The position numbers and the translations under genes were made by a program. Under the pieces are notes generated by a model. It was not told where the DNA came from and made no database searches. It saw only the letters and a list, made by a program, of their open reading frames with translations. Below are positions 1 through 13,700 of a DNA stretch of 60,000 bases, one piece after another (position 1 is the stretch's first letter; each line of letters begins with the position of its first letter). The DNA is from Tubiluchus corallicola. Its lineage: Eukaryota; Priapulida; Priapulimorpha; Priapulimorphida; Tubiluchidae. The DNA lies in assembly GCA_030141605.1 (NCBI GenBank), contig JAQGDQ010002367.1, positions 808,501 to 868,500 on the forward strand, given 5' to 3'.

Positions 1-743
1 TAACCCAAGTATGCTACCAGAATATAGAACAATAATTACTGCTCATGCAAATAAAATTTAGTGGTTATGTTGCATATTTTGCTCACGTGTGTCGTACTTT
101 GATTTTCAAGAATAGAACAAGGGTTTCCCTCAACAAACCAATAGTACAATAATTATTGCAATGGCCTAGATACATTAGTAGCAAACTTTTTCATGTATTA
201 GAGAATAAATGCACTTGCTTTCACGCAATTGTTTAGATAAAAGGAAATTACGAGAAATTGTTCAAAACATTTTAAAACACAATTTAGAACTTTTATTGCT
301 TCACAAATAATTGTTCTACAGGAACGCTTATACTGACTAGACTTATGGGAAAAGTGGCTAGCTCGATTGCAGTTAGTCTTTCAGACACGATAAATGATGC
401 AAACAGCCAATACTTACCGATTAAGTAAAATTTTCTTTAATTTTTTTATATAAACTTATTTTCATAATCTTTGGTATACAGAAAAGCCTGACTGACGCAC
501 CTTAGGAATGAGCAGGTCTGATATAAAGTTGAGAAATTTACAATTTGATACTGAAAATTTTAACAGTGACAGTGCAACAACTGCAATCTAGCGATACAAC
601 TAACATTTACTGAATCGACTTGTAACTTTTATAAATTCCTGTGAGACGTCAAAAATAGTTTCATGTTATTTAATTGCTGTGAATTATGATCCTGTACTTC
701 AACACAGTGAAATTTAGCATGAAAAGCTTAATGCAAACTTTAC
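1..743. other. SLC13 intron 4 (left edge)
   Basis: This AT-rich stretch lies downstream of the exon 4 donor at 743-742 on the minus strand. No SLC13-like exon (for example the CYAASIGG region of the family) was found here, so it is read as intron. Nothing else is recognised. Confidence 0.6.
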
Positions 744-3700
744 CATTTTCAAACTGTAGCTCTTCTTCGTAGTCTCGCTTCTGATGACGAAGACAGATGA
801 GTTGATTTACAACAGCTTGAACAATGGGAACCATCATGGCGGTGGCAGCAGTGTTGCTTATCCACATTGAGAGAAGAAATGATGTACCAATAATTCCTAA
901 CATTAACCTGCAAAAAGTGGAAATTCGCACATTTACAGCAATGTTGCAAATGCAATTTTTATTAATGCTGACAGAAATCCATAAACACGAAAATTTCTTT
1001 TTTATTCTTGGAATTAAGAAAGCCCAATTTTTTGAAGATTAAAAGCAAATATATTTCTTCAGATTCAAAAAACTTACGTAGGTTGATTAAAACATTTAGG
1101 CAAAAATGATTATTTCAACAATCGAAGTTGTACAAACATTCTTTGGCATCAAAAATTTTGAAAATATTCTTTTTCGAGAAAAATCAATAGAATTATGCAA
1201 AGACACTGAAATGAACATAACTTTAATGCAGATACCATGCAGTAAAAAAGAGTTAAATTATGATGTGAAAAGTGTTCCAGTTTTAGGTAGAGCAAACAAG
1301 TTTGTTTAAAAAATAGTCTCAACACATGAGTCGCAAGATTAGAATTCGAAAATAAATGTAATAATCTATAAGTCCAGAAAGTTTTCTTAGATTCAAAATT
1401 TTGAACTATCCAGGATTAGCAAATCCACAAACCACATCAATTTTCGCTCTATAAACTGGCTATTATCAGCGTAAATGTAACAGAAATTCTTCACACATAC
1501 TTCATAATTACTCAGCAATACTAGGCATAATTAATATTAGTACGGACAATAATTACATGCTGTTCAGCGGATACTACATTCTCTGATGCCGTGCAAAGCA
1601 ATGAAAGAAAGCGCTCGGTGAATGAAATGTGGTTAATTACCTGACCTAATCTTATGAATATTTCAGACGGAGACGAACTCAACAGTGAGTTGATCATGTA
1701 TTCATCCTTTCATTCACGTTAGCAGATTATAAGCAAGCGGCTAAGTGCTAATGAAATGACGTGCAACCCAACACTAATCGTCCAGTGAGAATTCAACAAA
1801 CCAAAGAATTATTATCTCTGATTCCTGACATATCGACTCCACCAACCAATACTTGCTGTTATGCAAAAACAACTTATTGAAATTTTAAAATAATATGGTC
1901 CATATTAGACATTCGACACATCCCACCTCCACTCCCACCCCGTACCCCTTGCCAGTATCATTAATGCAATAGTGCTTTAAATCAATTTAAGAACTCAGCA
2001 GGTGACATTTTATATAAGAGTTCACAACGTCAAGTTGTGTTTGCGACCGCCATGGTATATCTAGGTAACCACGGACAAACAAACCCACATTACGGAGAAA
2101 TATGCAAACCACAGTATGTAGAGCTGATGTAGATTCATTCCTTCTTTTCACTGAGGGAGGATGAATAACGTGCTAAGTCGCCGCCTACGTCTTTGCTTGT
2201 ACACTGTGTTGATATCTGTACATGGCTAAGTAACCATTGTTGCACTTAGACCTTGAGTCTGAACTTGGAGGGCTACCAGGACAAAATGACCCAGAAACCG
2301 GTCCTGCCACTGGGCTCTGGATTCCCGCTAGTAGTGTGCCAAGTTGTACAAAAATCGTTCATGAATTTTTAAACAAAAGCTATAAACAATGGAGACTAAG
2401 ATAATTAGGAAAGTGAATTATGTTATGCAGCATCACCATTAAAGACACTAATAACCTTCTCACTGTTGAAACAAGATTTTATTTTTAGGCACTCATCAAT
2501 CCTGGGCTCCATATTGGAATGTTTAGATGAGTAAGCTAACCCGTGATTAGACTCTGATGGCGCGCATACACAGCCTCACTTTCACTCTCAGTTTTCTGTC
2601 CTATTACAACTTGACGCGGCACAGTTTTTATTTGTTTCAAAAATAGTTTAGCTGCCATTGAAGTTAAACTAACGCTCTTTCTAAGCTGTAAACTTGACGC
2701 GAGCAGACGGTTCTTGTTACCGCGCAAATATTGCAGCAGACATGGTTAAATTTATCAAGAACAAAATGTTATGATGCACAGAAATTATAATCAACAATTC
2801 CTGTCTTTAAACTTATGACCTTGAAAAAAGTTCGCTGTCGCTCTCCCTTTCCCTGCCCTCCCCCTCCCCATCATATTCTTAAATTGGCATAGTAATTAAC
2901 GCCATGAATTTTGGCTTGCAAATAGAGGCCTTGTATATACTTATGTATATATGTCATCTGCTGTAGGTTTCTTTCTCTGACTTTAAATTTGCTCTTTTCC
3001 CTGCCCACCTGGGATGCTTAATACTTTTTGTTATGAAAATAACGCCCTCCCCGTTAAGACAAAATACAGGACTAAACTGTTCGAATACGTTTATAATAAG
3101 ATCAACGATGACTGAGAATTAAAATAACCAAAAACTAAAATGGTGTCCCAACGATTGTTTCAAATATTTATTTTTCAAAGTGAATTTTATATATCCGCCA
3201 GCGTAGAGCAACGTACTTTACAACCATCCGCATTCTGACACTGTAATTAGCTTTGGCAATCTACCAACTCATATAAACAGCATTTCAGGACATTGAAACT
3301 TTGCCAAGGGCGTTCATCTTGTGCCTCACATGATCAGAAAATCTTCTCACAAGCAATAAAAATCAATACTACTGATGCAATAAAACACTCCCCTGACGTC
3401 AGCCAATAGGGTACCCAGAATTACATAGCAAAGCCTGTTTGACTAGACGTCAAAATCATATGCTGCCTGTTTTACAAAGTAGCAGTCCTCGGCCACTAAA
3501 ATGACCTTCACAAGGTCAGTCAATAAAACAGGGCACTACCTTTTCAGATAAACTTTTTAAATGAAACGTAAAACACAGTATTGTATCAGAAGTGAGGAAT
3601 TAGATACAGGAGCCAGACTTTTGTCGAGATAACGTCTTAGCCATTTCTGCAAGATGCTTCTCCTATCTAAGATCAGAACACAAGTCAAGGCCAAGCAAAC

Positions 3701-6700
3701 TAGTACATGAATGCATATAGTGACACAAATTATAAGAAATTCTTGAATAAGCCAAACCGAACTGGCACCTGGCAAACTTGATTGGAAATTTGATCAATAC
3801 AATAACGGTAATCCTCACATAATGTTTGAACTTTTATGGCAAGAAAGCTTGCTGCCAGTAAACGAAACATCATTTTTCTTCTAATAAAAGTTTAAATATT
3901 ATGCGTGGTCTGCCATTATTGTATTGATAACTGACAAGTAAAATTGTTTGACAAAAACTGATTCTGCAAAATGAGAGTTACTGTAATAGGAAGAGTGATT
4001 TACAATAGCACATACTTGTTAATTTAACAATTAATCTCTGCTACATCAATACGTGGTTAAAAGACTATATATTGATTGTTGTTTACATAAAAGGACATAC
4101 CATCGAGGTTTTGAACCGACTAGCATTAAGACTCGTAAAGCAATCCGTCTATGAAGATTCCTGTGTTCGACTCCAATGGCCACCACTAGACCACCAATAA
4201 ACAACATGTTTGTGTCCTAGAAATATAATCAACTACACTTAGTAGATAACTACAATTGCTGTAATTGTTCCCGCTTAGCTGGGTTATCTATATATCTTCA
4301 TGAATAAAGACAGGAAAGGTATAACTTAAGCTAAAAATGCCAATGTCACCAAACTTAGTGTTGTGACATTTGACACTAAATTTTGTTTATTATTAAGGCC
4401 TGATATATACCCGAGATAAATATACATTAATATACCTGAGATAATTACATGTAATGAAAAAACAATAAATCAAGTTGCAAATGTATCAAGACAGCACAGC
4501 CATCTTTAGTAATCATCACAATAAGATATCGCCAAAGTAAAAATAACAGTTTTTTAATTATTAAAATTTAAGTGCTTTCAGAATTTAATTCTAATCACAA
4601 CTCCAAAGCACTTAAATTTTAATAACTAATTTCATTAATGCATTTGACTTTGATAATCAGTGTTTTTGTTATGATGATACAAATGTGTCAACTTTAAAGC
4701 CTTCAACATTCGTATCTTGAAACTGGTGAAATACTGTTTTGAGAATGTTTCCATATGAAAATAATAAGTCATTCCCCGTCCTGACTGATGAATTGTTGAA
4801 GTTTATGGCATCAAACTTTATTCTCATGTTAATCTAATTTTCACCTAACCAGAGGCCATGAAAATGGAGAGAACAGGTCAAAAATTAAGATCTTAAGATC
4901 TGACTGCAGGATTCAGTAATTCTAAATGCAATTTCTTACAATGACAATATGAATTAAGAAAATTGGTGTAAGTAAAACTTAATCTGGAAATGCCGAACTA
5001 AAATAACTTTCGTTGGAATTTCTTCAGCTAATGACACGTCAAGAGCAACTGTTCACGTTAATGATTAGATAAAAAACTTAGCAAACAAACACTACGCGAC
5101 TATGCCGTTTCTTTAATTTACTTATTTTATAAGTCCTTCAAAAATCTGTCTATTATGACAAATAGTTATCGCCTAGAATGGTGGTATTCCACAAAACACT
5201 AACTCACTGAACATTACTCACACTAGGGCTCTATAAACAAATTATTTTTTCGAACGAAAAGAATGAGCCGTTTAGCTTGTAATTCTATCTACAAACAGGC
5301 TAGCAAGCATTCCCCTATCAAGTTAATACTTTCTCTTATTGACTTGAAGAAACATAAAATGCGTCCATGGATCACTGCATGCCAAACACAAGATATTAGC
5401 CAACGGCCATAAGTATCTCTAAACGTAAACAACAACGATGAATGGCACATGTAATCAACGTCAAATAACAAACGTTTTACATCGTAACTTTATCAAATTT
5501 TTATCAAATAATAACTTCTGATATATCCGCCACAAACTTACTTTAATAACTTCTGACATATCAGCCACGAACTTACTTTAATAACTTCTGATATGTCAGT
5601 CACGAACTTACTTTAATAACTTCTGACATATCAGCCACGAACTTACTTTGATAACTTCTGATATATCAGTCACGAACTTACTTTAATAACTTCTGATATA
5701 TCAGTCACGAACTTACTTTAATAACTTCTGATATATCAGCCACGAACTTACTTTAATAACTTCTGATATATCAGCCACGAACTTACTTTGAGATACTGTG
5801 CAGCAACAGTTCCAGAAGGTACGACGCCTAATAATGGAAAAAGTACAGCGGGCATGAGTGACGTAACAGCTAGAGGTAGTACTTCCGTCATCCAATACAC
5901 CGCCATTACTAGTATCACAAATGCACATTTGGCTTCCTGAAATCAGTTCAAAAAAGTTGTGATTATTAAACAAAATAATTAACATCATTATTAATTCATG
6001 TTATTAAACGAAAAAATATGTCATAATTATGGAGCAGGTAAAACCAATTAAAAATGTGATTTTAGAGAATACCCCATCTCAGACGAAGTTTTGGACTATA
6101 ATTTAATGCAAAATGCGTTATTTGACGTATTATTACCATTCACAGCAGTTCAGCAATATATGAAAGCGACCAAACTCATATTAAATTTTAATATTCTTAC
6201 ATTGTACTGACTGGGTGTTTGTTCAATTTTGTCGGAACTGCGTATAACATAATTATGAGCTAATACAATTCCCAGGCTGATATTTTATAATTTACAATAG
6301 CACTCATGGCAGGTACGGTAATTTTTGAAAAATACTTGGAGAATGTAGAGTATGCGCTTCTGTGTTTTTATGTACAATTGTACATCGAACGAAACCCAAA
6401 ACTTAGCAAGCTAGCGTTTAAACAAACTGTAGTGCAGTGAGTGCATGGCCATAAAACTAAAAATAAGGTCAATTCGGTAAGACAAGCAGTAAACAGAAAT
6501 GCACAGAGCACAAAGACTTGGGAACTGCTCAGCAGCACAAATTGCTTAGTACTTGAACAATAATGTTGTGGGTTTGTATTAATTGGCGTCTGGGAAGTTC
6601 AATAAATTTGTGACCATGAAAATTATTAGTGGCTGGCAGGGAAGCTCTTTCTAACTCCGCGTCAGCTGAAAATGAAGCACTGTCCCATTACAACAACCAA

Positions 6701-9700
6701 GGAAAAACAGTATGGATTCACAACCAAATGATAAGATTGTTCAAATTCAATTACCGTGGATCTAAGTATTTCATTTTCTTAATATGCACTGATTTCGTGC
6801 AGCACCCACAGTACCAGAAACTAAACTGGTACCACTCCGCAGTAGTATTATGATCATCATAACCATGCAACGGGTCGAACGTTGTGTTAACTAAGGTTAT
6901 AGGCCATCATTTATACATATATAATTATACAGATTAAGCACACGTAAGACAAAAATTGATTTAATAATGAAAATGCATTTTACAGAATCTAGCCAAAACA
7001 ATGACAACCTAAGTAATGCCGACATACAGCGACGATTAGTATAATCACAAAATTTGTTTGAATGGCGGCTTTGAGACCAGCTAACCTCTAAACAGCATTT
7101 AAAAATGCTTCAGTTCAGAAAGAGTGCAGTGCGCAATTCAAAGCGCTTTCATTTCCAAGTAAAGACAAGTGACTGTGAAATTGCGGGCACACGACAGTTT
7201 AACTCTTTAAAGCCGAACATTTCACCTCGAGTCTGAAAATTTGGTACGGTCCCAAACCGATTAACATTCATTACTTCCACGCTAATCAGCAATGCATATA
7301 TGACTCCTATGTGTAATTTAAACAAAGTCCAATCAATTATTTCTACATTCACCGTTACATTTAACCATGCAACGTTTGCAAAGAGTTCATTTGTTGGACA
7401 TTCAGCGCGCACCACGCAAGTCCCCATTCGATTCGAGCTTTTAAAATTCGTATAAAAACTTGTATTGGAAATCAATGACTTTCGTGACGTCACAGCAATA
7501 AAATGAAGCCAATTCAGACGCTTGACAGTTTATAAAAGTAAAAGAAATAATCTGAACACCTGCAATTGAGTTCAATAAACATTTAGAGACGCATACAAGC
7601 ACAAAACTGATGATTAACGCACACGCATAGCAAAAACCATTGCAATACAAAGCCTCGAGGAATTGCGACTTTATAATATAATGCGAAGAATATGAATTTC
7701 CCTCTGCACACAATCACCGTAAAACATCTTAAATCTCGTGTTAATTGACTCGATTTCCTCTAAGCACCTCTGCATGACGTCATCAAGCAATTGTCGCCAT
7801 ATTTCGTGTGCTAATCTACTAAATCTTCCCCTAGTGCACTCTGGATGCTCTTAGAACTCAACAGCCGACCCGCGAAAACATTAATCGATGAATTGGTAGT
7901 TATGCAAGGAGCCAATGGTGCATTACCATGTCATTTGTTCTAATCTTGCCAAGAATTTTCCAACATATTAGTAGCGTCTTTGAAATCCATCCCAGTAACA
8001 TAAACGCTACAGCAATTACAATTTTAAGGTAACAATCGGCGAGAGTGGTATTTGCCGAGTTTTATCATATAAAACTTGGCATGGTGCCAGCAGCAGTATG
8101 GCTTCTCACAAACTTGACGCTTTGCCAGCAGTGAAATCAATACGATATTGCCATGTCTATAGTGATGTTGTACTCTATCACACAATACAGTGTTGCGCTG
8201 TTTCATTGACTACATGAAACGTACGCGTTTGAAATCGACACAATTTAGTAGGATAATGACTAATGAGAAATTGTTCATTATTTCAATTATTCGAATTATA
8301 TACTGGATCAGAGGGACAAACAAGTTAGCCGATAGCATAAGATTAGTTGCATAAAACACATGTCAAAGAAATGGGAAAAAAGAAGCTAACTTAATTGTAA
8401 AAGGTAATTTCGTTTGCCAAAAGGGTTAGAATCTTTTTGCCCTTCTGAACATAATTTAATTTCAGCCGTTAAATAGCAAGACTGCTCAGCACTGTACTAT
8501 ACTCTATAGTTTAAAAACTTTATGGCTTCATCACATGTTTTCATTTAGTCATGTACGTTTTATCTTACCTGTCTGTAACAGTAACATATATGAAAAAAAA
8601 TTTGGTAGTAATGAAAAATGTTTTGTTCTCAAAATACTTATGATCAAGTAATGTATGGGTGTGTTTTGTTTTCCATTGCATTTATAATTCCAATATAATG
8701 TCACATAAAATCATGCAATCTAATGTAAAATAGTACAGAACACAACCTAAACCATTGTTAGCGTGGTACTACTGTAGCCTAACGTTATCAGTGCTTAACA
8801 ATGTCTTCCCTTTGAGATCCGACGAATATGTCAGAGGACCATGTTAGGAAGCTAGAAACTCAGCTAATGTAATGAGCAGTGTGTGTATGTGTGCCTTGGA
8901 GCTACAGATAGACATGCGGGTTTTATTTTACTGCAAAATTTAATGTTCGTCTGGTCTATTAATCAAACAGCCTTGTAAGACCAGTCAGTCCCGGGTGGAC
9001 AGAATAACCAGTCTGTATTCTGAAAAGAACACTCAATACGCTCACAGCAGCAAACACTTGAGGACTGAATACTAAAACGTGTCGTTAACATTGTTGTTAA
9101 CGCTTCAATGCCATTACTGCCTTAAATAAGAACAGACAAGCGATTTTATTTTGTGCTGCCAACTGCGGTTAAGACACATAGAATGAGTTATTGTTACGAT
9201 TCAGTAATGCTGTTCGTGCTCATCAACTTTTCTAAGAACATATAAGATAATTAAAGTTAAGGTGACGTTAATTTCGAATGGCAATTTTCCCTGCTCACTG
9301 TGAATATTTGTACAACAAATGATATACATGGCCACAGGTAATTGCATGAATAGTATAATAACGAGTTGTCAAAACAATATCTCATGTCAGCTGCCATAGA
9401 GAGATTTCGTTACCGAACACACAGCTCCAGCAAGTTTTCCAATTCGTAGCTCCCTCGTCTGAAAATTCGGGCAATAGATGAAGAAAAAAGAACGCGAACA
9501 GGTTATCTTGGATAAAATTTAAAGACACATATAAAGTCCTATATAAATGTAAATGACATTGACACTAGTCTTACGTCAAAAGTATCAAAACAAAAACTAA
9601 TCTATCAGTTTTACGATTACCGCAACTAATCGAAAGCGAATTATGAAATGCCGCAGTGGTCAAGTGCATTACCTGTACATTAGCCACTAGCCAGCCTATC

Positions 9701-10773
9701 TAATGATCATTTACAAGCTGCTACTCTGACTAATATCAAAAGCTGATGGCTTCGCGGAATGACACGTCCTGTGGAGCAGTAAGTAATCCAAATTTACGTT
9801 AGTGTAAATCTACATTATGAATACGGATGAACACAGCACATTTAGTAATCCTCTTTCCAAAGCCAGAAAAAAAGCAAAAGCCGCCCACAAAAAGTGAAAG
9901 TCTGGGTATAACACTGAAATGAAACTGCCAATTTTTAGACTGGAGTCACACTGACAAAAAAATGCACAAGCATTTGTGAAAAGTTCGCTACGATTGGCCT
10001 GTCATGCAACTTTTAAGCAAGTCATCACTCAGCTGCCGTATCTGGTCGTGAATTCACACACTTATTGTGAAAGAAATCTTCACTTCTAAAACATTTTCAT
10101 CAGATTCTGACTAGCAAGAAGTATCTGAGAGAGGTTTAACCAAAGATGTGAAGCTGAAGATGAATTTGTTTTGCTGCCTAATAGTATAAGCTTTTTTATC
10201 ACCTTTCTTAGCTATCCGAGATACAAACTACCCATGTTGGCACTACAGAGTATAGATTATAAGATAACACAAATTTTTTTCACATTCTGTGCATCTTGAA
10301 CGCAATAAAAACTAGCAGTATATTTAGGCATGTAGGAAAACAAACTGTTGACCAGCAAACTAGGTCATGTACAGCATGAGCAACAGGTAAAGTATGTACG
10401 CAACACAAAAAGCTCACTACATGTGTATTCAACAACACCTAAGCAGCTAGCTGTGGTTTTACTACAAGCTCTACCCACGGGCTTTTATAATTCCGTTCTT
10501 TTCTAGTTGAGCATTATGGTAGTTTAAGATGTTTTTAGCTAAAACAAAAGCCTATGAGAAATCATTTTGAACATATGGCCTAGGTATTCAAATTCTCTAA
10601 TGATCTTAAAAATACATTTGTGATAAAAATTTAACACTTGCCTTTGTTCCAATGCTGAGAACCATTGGTAGAAGTAACAAAGGTGTGACAATGAGAATGA
10701 TTGTCTTTCTGTTCTCATACACCCACTTTAGAAACTTGCTCTTCTTCACCTTTGTCATTGTGGTTCCCTCCAT
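744..10773 (-). CDS. SLC13-family sodium/di- or tricarboxylate (or sulfate) cotransporter, N-terminal exons (partial)
   Basis: Four coding exons are read: 10773-10642 (44 codons from ATG), 5936-5787 (150 nt), 4216-4101 (116 nt) and 907-744 (164 nt). Phases join cleanly (0, 0, 2). The product is a multi-pass plasma-membrane carrier. The joined protein shows a basic cytosolic start, a hydrophobic helix with TPLLLLPMV, then [46 protein letters not shown], and [18 protein letters not shown], which carries the SNT sodium/substrate motif of the first hairpin. This order is that of SLC13A2/A3/A5, and the text is closest in feel to the citrate carrier A5, but substrate cannot be assigned. Exon 1 ends at a GC donor (AAG|GCAAGT); the others use GT. 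Exon 4 ends in a charged loop and the remaining exons lie left of the window. The upstream 5'UTR and promoter were not identified. Confidence 0.93.
908..4100 (-). other. SLC13 intron 3
   Basis: A 3.2-kb intron between exon 3 (donor ATG|GTATGT at 4101/4100) and exon 4 (acceptor TTTTTGCAG at 908). Pyrimidine-rich and AT-rich tracts are present, but no conserved coding or repeat element was recognised. Confidence 0.7.
4558..4625. repeat. Perfect 21-bp inverted repeat (hairpin) in SLC13 intron 2
   Basis: Arms 4558-4578 and 4605-4625 are exact reverse complements, built around AAATTTAAGTGCTTT, with a 26-bp spacer. It could be the core of a small palindromic transposon or a simple hairpin. No clear terminal or target-site duplication was found. 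Confidence 0.7.
5511..5790. repeat. 35-bp minisatellite, eight copies, overlapping the SLC13 exon 2 splice donor
   Basis: Eight head-to-tail units of exactly 35 bp start at 5511, 5546, 5581, 5616, 5651, 5686, 5721 and 5756, differing by only a few bases. The last unit runs four bases into exon 2 (5787-5790). On the gene's strand every unit therefore carries AAAGTAAGT, the exon 2 donor. Units 4 and 8 also share the preceding C, so their exon/intron junction context is the same. The array looks as if it expanded from the splice site into the intron. Confidence 0.95.
5937..10641 (-). other. SLC13 intron 1
   Basis: A 4.7-kb intron running from the GC donor at 10641-10640 to the acceptor TTTCAG at 5937. 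Short open frames occur (for example 7149-7493 and 7441-7713), but they match nothing recognised and have no splice support. No mobile element was identified in it. Confidence 0.65.
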
Positions 10774-13700
10774 TTTCTGGCAGATCTGTTACTGACTAAT
10801 GCTAGCTTTGCTACAGATCTACTGGAGGGCACCTTCAGAATTCAGCAGAATACCTTTTAACCTTCTACTTCAAAATCAGCCTTAGAGCTAACTCTCTTAT
10901 TTTCTGTAACAAAAAACATAATTACAGACATGTTAATATATAATGAATTATATGTAAGCTTAGATATTAAATGTCCCGCTGATTTAAAATGTCCAAATTT
11001 CGCTGAAACACAATTGGAAACAACATAACCATAAAGCTAACAAAACAAAAACTTCAGACACAACAAATGGACCGAGTTTTATCCTGCGCCGCATAGTCTG
11101 CATAGTCATGAACGTTTTCTTTTATTGCATGTATATAGTATTTTTACTGAGATAAAGGAAGAGTTGAACCAAAATGAATTTATGAAGTTTTGCAGTATCT
11201 TTCTATCAAAAACATTTATATAAAAGGTGTAAGAAACATACAAACTGGAGTTTCAAATACATTACCTAAGTTTACACAAATCTACAGCGCAATTACACGT
11301 ACATTGTATAAATACATCACAGACAGCATATAGCTATTGCTTTTTGTACGGGTCTCTTTAACTGTCTTAGTAAATATAGCTCAAGCGTTGGCGCTGGTAT
11401 AGTCACAAGACTGAAACCCCAAACGTCAGTGCACTAAATTCGTCCAAGGAAGCCATAAAAGCACAGTGCAAGGGCACCATGCCAAGAGCTTCACCTTCAA
11501 AATAAACATTGCAGCACTAGCGCCAAAACTACTGTATGCACGCCAAAATTACGCCTATAATATGCTTTTGTATGAAAGGCTTTTAGTAACATTCGTTTAC
11601 AAGTCAAAGAAATCACGTCTTACTCAAAATTAATGTAACTTTTAAAAATTTTATGAATCTAACTGGCTTGTTCCACTAATAATACAAATGAATACATTTA
11701 CATATGCTACTATAATTTATTATAATATAAAGAAACACCATAAATAAACAGTAATGAATGAACCTGGCGGCTATAGTACACCTTAATACATAACGAGTAC
11801 AATTTCATGGTTACACACGTTAAATTAAACTCTAGTTTGTAAAAGTATGTCATGTTCCAAACATGCTTTTCACCTACTGATTGGTAATTAAACTAACTTC
11901 TAGGTACAGTAAACTAAAACTGCAATGGGCTTAACTAGTTTTGTGCAAGCTTGAACACATTGTCTTGGCAAGCCCAGCAGCTGCCGTATTTCGCCAAAGT
12001 TTGGTGGTAACAATTTAAAATAAAAGGTATCATAAATCTGAGATAGACAGCATTCGTTTTCTTGTTTCGCTACTTTCATTTTACTAATCCAAACACTGGC
12101 AACGTAAAAAATTCTGTACTTATTTAGAATAATTAATCTGGTAAGTATGGTAAGTGGTAACGAAACTAGAAACCTATCTCACTGACACTATTACGCATTC
12201 ATATAATACGTGCATCAGGTACAGAAGTCTTATTGCTAAGTTTAACGTTTACAAGTATAATAAGTGAAGGAACTCTCATTTTATAAATAAACGCCACAAA
12301 TAAACTATTGAGAAGACTACCTCTTCAGTTACATGTGACTAGCACTACATTGTTTAATAAACCATTAGTTAATCAAAACTAAATTCAATTCACACGCCGT
12401 CAAAGTTAATTACTTTGAAAATATTTAATTGAAAGAGATCAATTACTTTACAACGAAAATTTTATCTTGTTGACTAGATTCAACAAATTACAATTTCGGG
12501 AGACAAAAAATTAACACCATGTACATGTATAACTATAAGGATTAAATTCAGCATTAAACCAGCAACGTTCACAAGTTAACTAAAAACACAAATGCTAACA
12601 GTAGCTACTGAGGTTCTAGAGTACTCCAACAATCAAAGGTACCGAAACAACTATGCGGTAAGCTGTATTAATTAAAAAAATACTGTCGAAGAAATTACTA
12701 AAAACACTGACAAAGACCTTTCGTTCACGTTCACTATCTGTTTATCGTAAGCATCAGCAAGCTGCCGCGTCGCGCCAACGCACACACCCGCGTCACCAGT
12801 CTTGTGATTCGTCAAAATTGACACGCCTTTTTTGGCACTCTGCCATGCTGCGCTTGAAGCGAAAACAGTCAGGCAAGCAGGCATGCGTGTAGCTGCTGAT
12901 ATATCAGATTTTTTTGTCTGGCAAGTTGCAACTCGTCAAGCTCATTTGTTCAAGAAGGCAAGCCTCCACATTAAAATATGCCGGCCATTTGATTTCCATT
13001 AATTTTATTTTACGTGCTCAGACCAGAGATAATGTCATCTTCTTTTCGTGGTTCAACTGCTGCATGTGGTTTAAATAAACCATGGTAATAATTTTTCATT
13101 CAATTCTTTTCTACTGACAATGCCCTGATAAGAACATATCAGTCTTACGGGCCGGATTAAATTACTGCGGCGTTTGTAGCATATACAGGACCCTAAAAAA
13201 AATCCGGAGTTTTACTTCCTCGCCGTAGCAAGGAGAATCAAAGCCGATAGCTAACGAATGATAAATGATACGAAATGTGGCAGTCACAACTACGGATGTA
13301 TTGCAAAGACAAGCTAAGAAATAAAACCTACCAACTTTAGTTATAATTTATACCAATCATACATGTATCAAAAATCTGTACACATACAGTTTTCAAAAGC
13401 GTATCTATCTATAAGACGACAAAACCGACTTGAACTTTACTGCAAGATCATTTGTAAATGGAATAGAACCTACAAATTAAGTTATAGACATAATATGTAA
13501 TATAAAGGTTATTATACAGTGACAAAGATATATATTTCTTTAAGAAATATCGCACCGATCATAAGCTCAGTTAGCAATCTTAGCATTTTTTATTTTTTAC
13601 TGTTTATTTTATTTTCCAAAATGCCACAAAGGAATACATAAGAACATACATTGTAAATATAGGAAAGTATAAGAATATTGAAAATTTCAAACAGTTTTTT

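Noticed and set aside
7149-7713. Two overlapping minus-strand open frames of 114 and 90 codons in SLC13 intron 1
   Set aside because: No recognised domain, no splice support, and composition like the surrounding intron.
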